From: Erythrobacter sp. WG
GTDB taxonomy: Bacteria > Pseudomonadota > Alphaproteobacteria > Sphingomonadales > Sphingomonadaceae
NCBI RefSeq assembly: GCF_026586795.1
Contig: NZ_JAPFGY010000027.1
Coordinates: 1-48,985 of the forward strand
Direction: 5' to 3'
DNA: 48,985 nt
The position numbers were made by a program, and so were the translations under genes. The notes beneath the pieces are model-generated. The model did not search any database. It was not told the DNA's origin and saw nothing but the letters and a program-made list of their open reading frames with translations. Of this stretch, positions 45,311 to 48,985 are shown one piece after another; position 1 is the first letter of the stretch, and each line of letters opens with the position of its first letter.

Positions 45311-45721
45311 ATGCTGGAAGCTCTCGCGCTCAACGTCGCGGTGCCGGTCGAGCCGTCGATGCTGGAGGGCTTGCCCGCCCGGCAAGTGACGATCGCTTTC
45401 CACGGAGAACAGCAGGTCTGCACCGGACCGCTTCTCGCCGACGTGCTGGCCAAGCTCGGCGCACCCGCCAAGGGCGAGGTCAAGGGCCCGGCGCTTCGCA
45501 CCGCGGTTGTGGTCGAGGCCCGCGACGGCTACCGCGTGGCCTTCACCCTCGGCGAGCTGGACCCGCTGCTCGGCAAGGCCCCGGTGGTGCTGGCCGACCG
45601 CTGCAACGGTGCGGCGATCGGCGAGGCCGACGGTCCCTTCCGACTGGCCGTCGAAGGTGATCAGCGCGGGGCGCGATCCGTGCGTCAAGTGGTCAGTCTG
45701 AGGCTGGTGAACATCGATTGA
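45311..45721 (+). CDS. Small protein resembling an oxidoreductase molybdopterin-binding domain
   Basis: 136 residues starting one base after the pccA stop, so almost certainly co-transcribed and coupled. The stretch GPLLADVLAKLGAPAKGEVKG followed by GYRVAFTLGELDP and a late VSLRLVNID resembles the single beta-rich domain of sulfite-oxidase-type (SUOX/MsrP-fold) proteins, which are often annotated as molybdopterin-dependent oxidoreductase. It lacks the conserved cofactor cysteine of true sulfite oxidases, as far as can be seen, so it may bind something else. Function unknown; confidence in the fold is moderate. Confidence 0.6.
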   Translation: MLEALALNVAVPVEPSMLEGLPARQVTIAFHGEQQVCTGPLLADVLAKLGAPAKGEVKGPALRTAVVVEARDGYRVAFTLGELDPLLGKAPVVLADRCNGAAIGEADGPFRLAVEGDQRGARSVRQVVSLRLVNID

Positions 45722-46111
45722 GGCGGCAGGCACGGTTTGGCGGTCTCTCGCCCTGTGTCAGACCCCCGCCAGACCCCACCTTGCCCCTGCCTAAACCCCG
45801 CCTCGACCCCGGCTATACCCCCCACAAAGCGGCCGAATCGCCGGTGATCTGCCGCCTGCATCGCTTGGCTCGGGTGCGCGGAGAAGGGTTGACGACTTGT
45901 GCATGGCCCGGCGCGCTTGCGTCAAAGTGACGGAATGCTGCGCGTCTCGGCAAGGATCTTGCCGATTCCGTTGCAAATCTGCGTCAGATTAGTGATTTCC
46001 GACACAAAATGTCGCGTGCCCCTGTCCTACAACTCGTCTTGTGAGACACTCATCCTGCCGAGTCGCGGAATTCCCCGCACAAGGATTGAATCTCAGTGGG
46101 AGGATTTGATC
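45722..46111 (+). other. 390-base gene-free region: phased 11-bp array and an A/T-rich leader
   Basis: No gene is supported here. The left part (45760-45822) holds the second 11-bp phased array. The middle and right parts (about 45880-46060) have A/T-rich patches such as TTGCAAATCTGCG at 45973 and TTGACGACTT at 45888 that may be promoter elements for the gene at 46112; no complete -35/-10 pair is convincing. The GGGAGGA at 46098-46104 is the ribosome site of that gene. Confidence 0.4.
45760..45822. repeat. Second phased 11-bp array (AGACC-like units), six units
   Basis: Five-base cores start at 45760 (AGACC), 45771 (AGACC), 45782 (TGCCC), 45793 (AAACC), 45804 (CGACC) and 45815 (ATACC), exactly 11 bases apart, each followed by further C. 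It is more degenerate than the array at 24484 but keeps the same spacing and the ACCCC core. On the forward strand it is C-rich and G-poor and lies just after the pccA unit, so a Rho-utilisation role is an alternative reading. Confidence 0.6.
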
Positions 46112-46393
46112 ATGGCACACACTGGAACCGGGTTCTTCGATCGCAAGGGGCACTTCTTCAAGACCGCACGCGATGCGACGGTGAGCGACCTGGCGGCGCT
46201 GCTCGGTCAGATCGGTGAGGGCGAGAGCCTGGCGCCCGGCATCGCCTATATGCTGCTCGAGCGTCGCACGGAGCTGGAGCGGCTGTTCGCGGAGCATGAC
46301 AAGATGCTCGAGGAAGAAGCGGCGATGAAGGCCGCGCGCGAGGGCGAGGCCGGCGGCAACGTCGCCAAGCTGCCGAGCCGCCCGGCGGTCTGA
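46112..46393 (+). CDS. Small conserved-looking protein (93 residues)
   Basis: A soluble protein beginning MAHTGTGFFDRKGHFFKT with a helical, charged C-terminal half (RRTELERLFAEHDKMLEEEAAM is probably a short coiled-coil). The ribosome site GGGAGGA is well placed seven bases upstream. I do not recognise the family; the aspartate-rich amphipathic helices could mediate binding to another protein. Upstream is a 390-base region with the 11-bp array. Stop is 13 bases before the end of the reverse GNAT gene. Confidence 0.72.
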   Translation: MAHTGTGFFDRKGHFFKTARDATVSDLAALLGQIGEGESLAPGIAYMLLERRTELERLFAEHDKMLEEEAAMKAAREGEAGGNVAKLPSRPAV

Positions 46394-46406
46394 TCCGCGA
46401 AAGGCT

Positions 46407-46865
46407 TCAGTCCAGTGCCAGATGCAGGCACTGGTTGAAGTCGGTGAGCACGTAGTCGGCGAAGGCGGGGCCGTTCGCGAAGCCCCGCCGCCGATACAGC
46501 GTGAGAGCGGGTTCGAAGGCCGGCCCGGTGCCGGTCTCGAGACTGAGGCGGATGAGGCCGATGCTGCGGGCATGGGCGATGATCGTTTCGAGCAGGCGGG
46601 CCGCGATGCCTTGTCTCAGGAACTGAGGATCGGTCCGCATTGACTTGATTTCGCCGGAAATCTCGTCGAGCTGCTTGAGCGCGCCGATGCCCGCGACCCG
46701 ATCTCCCACATGGGCCGCCCAGACCGTGACGCCGTCCGCCTGAAGGCCGGACAGATCGAGCGCGAAGCTGAGGCCCGGCGGCGAGCCTTCCACCATGGTG
46801 CGCTGGTGGAAAGCGATCAGCGCCTGCACGCCGGGGTCGGCAAGGTCCGCGATGGCGATTGTCAT
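46407..46865 (-). CDS. GNAT-family N-acetyltransferase
   Basis: 152 residues of the acetyl-CoA-dependent GNAT fold. The acetyl-CoA-binding motif A is visible as MRTDPQFLRQGIAARLLE (Arg-x-x-Gly-x-Ala form), preceded by the VWAAHVGDRVAGIGAL strand pair; the C-terminal YRRRGF motif B segment is also present. Substrate unknown. Its ATG overlaps the aroB stop by four bases, so it is translated together with aroB, although a link to aromatic synthesis is not evident. Confidence 0.9.
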   Translation of the reverse strand: MTIAIADLADPGVQALIAFHQRTMVEGSPPGLSFALDLSGLQADGVTVWAAHVGDRVAGIGALKQLDEISGEIKSMRTDPQFLRQGIAARLLETIIAHARSIGLIRLSLETGTGPAFEPALTLYRRRGFANGPAFADYVLTDFNQCLHLALD

Positions 46866-47980
46866 GCGGCGAGCTCGGCATCAAGAAACGCCGCGATATC
46901 ACCAAGATCGACGTCCCGCGCGACGTAGGCTTCACCGAGGCCACGCAGCAACAGGAAGGGCAGCGTCGTGGCTTCGGCCTTCTTGTCGTGGCGCATATGC
47001 TCGACAAGGCTTGCGCCGTCGCAGGCAAGGCCGAGCCCCCGAAGCTCGGACGGCAGCCCCGCCGCCGCGATCGCCGTGGCCGCGCGCGCCGCATCGGCGA
47101 CCGCCAACTCGCCCCGCCGCGCCGAATAGCGTGCCGCCAGCACCATCCCCAAAGCCACCGCCTCGCCGTGGAGGAGGCGGTCCGAAAAGCCGGTCTCGGC
47201 CTCCAGCGCATGGCCGAAGGTGTGGCCCAGATTGAGCAGGGCGCGGCGGTCCTCGGTCTCTCGCTCGTCCTCGGCGACGATCCGCGCCTTCATCGCGACG
47301 CTGGTCGCGATAGCCTGTTCCAGCGCCTGAGGTTCGCGCGCCAAAACCTTGTTTCCACTGGCTTCGAGCCAAGCGAAGAACGCTGCGTCGCCGAGCAGGC
47401 CGTATTTCAGCACCTCGGCATAGCCCGCGCGCATCTCGCGCTCCGGCAGGCTGGCGAGCACCAGCGGGTCGATCAGCACTTGGGCAGGCTGGTGGAAGGC
47501 GCCGATCAGGTTCTTGCCGGCCGCGGTGTTGATCGCGGTCTTGCCGCCGACCGAGCTGTCGACCTGCGCGAGCAGGGTGGTCGGCAACTGGACGAAGCCG
47601 CAGCCGCGCTTCACCACCGCGCAGGCGAAACCAACGAGATCGCCCACGACGCCGCCGCCGAGCGCAAAGACATGGTCCTTCCGGGTGACGCCGAGCGCCA
47701 GCAGCCAGTCGCACAATTTTTCGAGCACGGCCCAGGACTTCGCATCTTCGCCCGGCGCGACCACGAACCATTCGGCGGCCAGACCTGCCGCGGCGAGCTG
47801 CGTGTCGATCCCGGCGGCGAAGATCCGGTGGGTGTTGGTATCGGCGACGAAGGGCACCGGGCGGCCGGCACCGTAACCTGACAGGAACGGTGCGGCGGCC
47901 TCGGCCAGGCGGCCGAGCACGCCTTCCTCGATCACCACCCGATAGGGCCGCCCTGCGAGCGCCACCGCGATCACAGCCAT
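46862..47980 (-). CDS. aroB: 3-Dehydroquinate synthase
   Basis: Second step of the shikimate pathway: converts DAHP to 3-dehydroquinate using NAD and a metal ion. 372 residues. Family features are the ALGGGVVGDLVGF nucleotide-binding loop, PTTLLAQVDSSVGGKTAIN near residue 132, KYGLLGD, and the metal-binding histidines in LNLGHTFGHALE and the downstream HGEAVALG. Overlaps aroK by ten bases upstream and the GNAT gene by four bases downstream, so the three form one reverse operon. Confidence 0.96.
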   Translation of the reverse strand: MAVIAVALAGRPYRVVIEEGVLGRLAEAAAPFLSGYGAGRPVPFVADTNTHRIFAAGIDTQLAAAGLAAEWFVVAPGEDAKSWAVLEKLCDWLLALGVTRKDHVFALGGGVVGDLVGFACAVVKRGCGFVQLPTTLLAQVDSSVGGKTAINTAAGKNLIGAFHQPAQVLIDPLVLASLPEREMRAGYAEVLKYGLLGDAAFFAWLEASGNKVLAREPQALEQAIATSVAMKARIVAEDERETEDRRALLNLGHTFGHALEAETGFSDRLLHGEAVALGMVLAARYSARRGELAVADAARAATAIAAAGLPSELRGLGLACDGASLVEHMRHDKKAEATTLPFLLLRGLGEAYVARDVDLGDIAAFLDAELAA

Positions 47981-48552
47981 GCGTCGATGGCCTTGATGAT
48001 CGCGCGCGCGGTTTCGGCATGGGGGCCGGTGTCGCTCGTCACGTGGATGGGGGCCTCGGCATAGAAGGGCGCGCGTTCGGCGGCGAGGCGGGTGAGGATT
48101 TCGCGCGGGTTGCCGTCACGCAGCAGCGGCCGCGTGGCGCGGCGCGAGGTGCGTTCGACCAGCGTGTCGATGGCGCAGTCGATCCACACCGCGATGCCCT
48201 TCTCGAGGACCAGCGCGCGGGTCGCCGGATCGACGAAGGCGCCGCCCCCGGTTGCGATCACGCCGTGGCGCTCCTCGATCAGCCGGGCGATCACGCGCCG
48301 CTCGCCGTCGCGGAAGTGGGCTTCGCCGAAGGTCTCGAAGATCTCGGGGATCGAGCGCCGCGCCGCCTCGACGATCGCCTCGTCGGCGTCGACGAAATCG
48401 CGCCCGAGCAGTCCGGCAAGCTTGCGCCCGACGGTCGACTTGCCGACCCCCATCAGCCCGACCAGCACCACCGGCCGATCGATCCGCGCAGCGACCTCGG
48501 CAAGCGCACGGCCGGGTGCGGAAGCGGGCGGGGAGGAGGGCGCGGCGGACAT
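47971..48552 (-). CDS. aroK: Shikimate kinase
   Basis: Phosphorylates shikimate with ATP in the shikimate pathway. 193 residues. P-loop GLMGVGKSTVGRKLA near residue 32, the shikimate-binding DADEAIVEAA segment with the conserved Asp, GEAHFRDGER near 77, GGGAFVD near 99, and RPLLRD near 142 (lid arginines). The ATG at 48552 is chosen because the conserved domain begins about 26 residues later and an upstream ATG at 48963 has no such support. First gene of the reverse aroK-aroB-GNAT operon; divergent from the small membrane protein gene by 38 bases. Confidence 0.95.
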   Translation of the reverse strand: MSAAPSSPPASAPGRALAEVAARIDRPVVLVGLMGVGKSTVGRKLAGLLGRDFVDADEAIVEAARRSIPEIFETFGEAHFRDGERRVIARLIEERHGVIATGGGAFVDPATRALVLEKGIAVWIDCAIDTLVERTSRRATRPLLRDGNPREILTRLAAERAPFYAEAPIHVTSDTGPHAETARAIIKAIDAWL

Positions 48553-48590
48553 TGCCGCAAGGCCTATAGATGGGCTAGGGCACGCGCAAT

Positions 48591-48797
48591 ATGGCAAACC
48601 CGCGTCCCGAGCGTCTCTCCCCCACCGGCCTTGCCGATAAGCCTGTCCCCCGCGTGCCGCCCGCCCGGCGGCGGCTGATGATGGTGCTGATCGCCTTCGG
48701 GATCGTGCTGCTGCTCGCGCTCGCCTGGTTCGACGGGGGCGAGGAGCCGCTGCGCCCAATCGCCGAGCCGGTCGCCCTGCCGGAGCCGGGGCAGTGA
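48591..48797 (+). CDS. Small single-pass membrane protein (68 residues)
   Basis: 68 residues: a Pro/Arg-rich N-terminus, one membrane helix (about 30-46, LMMVLIAFGIVLLLALAW) and a short Pro-rich tail. The positive charges before the helix put the N-terminus in the cytoplasm. Its stop overlaps the start of the next gene (GTGA), indicating coupling. I do not recognise a family. It is divergent from aroK. Confidence 0.75.
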   Translation: MANPRPERLSPTGLADKPVPRVPPARRRLMMVLIAFGIVLLLALAWFDGGEEPLRPIAEPVALPEPGQ

Positions 48798-48985
48798 GCG
48801 TGAGGCGGCGGCCAGGGATGACGGCGAGCGTGCTGGCGCTCGGCCTCGCGGGCGCGCTCGGCGGGGCGGGCCTTGCAGGCTTCGCGGGAGCGCAAAGCCG
48901 GCCCGAATCGCTGCTGCCGCCGGGCTTCGACGATCCCGCGCCCGCACCGCGGCCCTCTCCCACGCCGTCACCGGCCGCTCCGGCG
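48794..48985 (+). CDS. Exported protein, cut by the window end
   Basis: An open frame from the GTG at 48794 (or ATG at 48818) runs off the right edge. Residues 1-30 form a signal-peptide-like segment ending near AGFAGAQS, followed by PESLLPPGFDDP and a Pro/Ala/Ser-rich stretch. It is translationally coupled to the small membrane protein before it. Only 64 residues are visible, so no function is proposed. Confidence 0.7.
   Translation, partial: MSVRRRPGMTASVLALGLAGALGGAGLAGFAGAQSRPESLLPPGFDDPAPAPRPSPTPSPAAPA

Noticed and set aside
43027..45501. An 824-codon reverse open frame across pccA
   Set aside because: Antisense of pccA, whose forward product has intact motifs and biotin Lys664.
45760..45822. 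Iterons of a plasmid or replication origin
   Set aside because: Units are only 11 bases and degenerate, no DnaA box or Rep gene is nearby, and the surroundings are housekeeping chromosome.

Overview
The window looks like chromosomal DNA of a high-GC alphaproteobacterium, most likely an erythrobacter or other sphingomonad. This is inferred from gene content (a C4-pathway 5-aminolevulinate synthase, the lepB-rnc-era order, a DUF3445 protein, a propionyl-CoA carboxylase/methylmalonyl-CoA mutase block), the roughly 65% GC look of the genes, frequent GTG/TTG starts, and intergenic palindromes of the kind seen in sphingomonads. No rRNA, tRNA, CRISPR array, prophage or complete insertion sequence was seen. 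Almost the whole window is housekeeping and central metabolism.

Layout. 1-6762: tail of an unknown gene, then glutamate synthase (gltB, gltD). 6851-12780: a surface-glycan block, with one forward GT-C-like membrane protein facing a five-gene reverse operon (GT2, methyltransferase, GtrA, methyltransferase, GT4) whose genes overlap or nearly touch. 12887-15861 (reverse): nitroreductase, hemA, murI. 15973-22059 (forward): plsY, dprA, topA, a small unknown, a receiver-domain protein, a small lipoprotein. 22129-26120 (reverse): serine hydrolase, era, rnc, lepB. A perfect 16-bp parS-like ParB site lies between rnc and era next to a helically phased 11-bp repeat. 26170-32804 (forward): pgi, a DEAD-box RNA helicase, glutathione reductase, two SDR-type reductases; then a reverse FAD oxidoreductase. 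34131-45721 (forward): the propionyl-CoA to succinyl-CoA pathway (pccB, mce, an enoyl-CoA hydratase family gene, methylmalonyl-CoA mutase, pccA) plus bioB, which makes the biotin the carboxylase needs. 46112-48985: a small conserved protein, reverse GNAT-aroB-aroK, and two forward membrane/exported proteins, the last cut by the window edge.

The most unusual content is between and inside genes. Five palindrome families are present. One (six copies, all between 32.8 and 43.1 kb) can fold into a three-armed cloverleaf with covarying side arms. Two copies bracket a small GIY-YIG nuclease gene whose start codon lies inside the palindrome, and other copies end 6-18 bases before start codons. A second family is built from head-to-head half-hairpins with constant complementary loops and covarying stems; a relative of it is inserted in frame in pccA and translated. 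Two separate loci carry 11-bp phased AGACC-type arrays, one beside the parS site. Function statements rest on recognisable motifs and context; no database search was possible.
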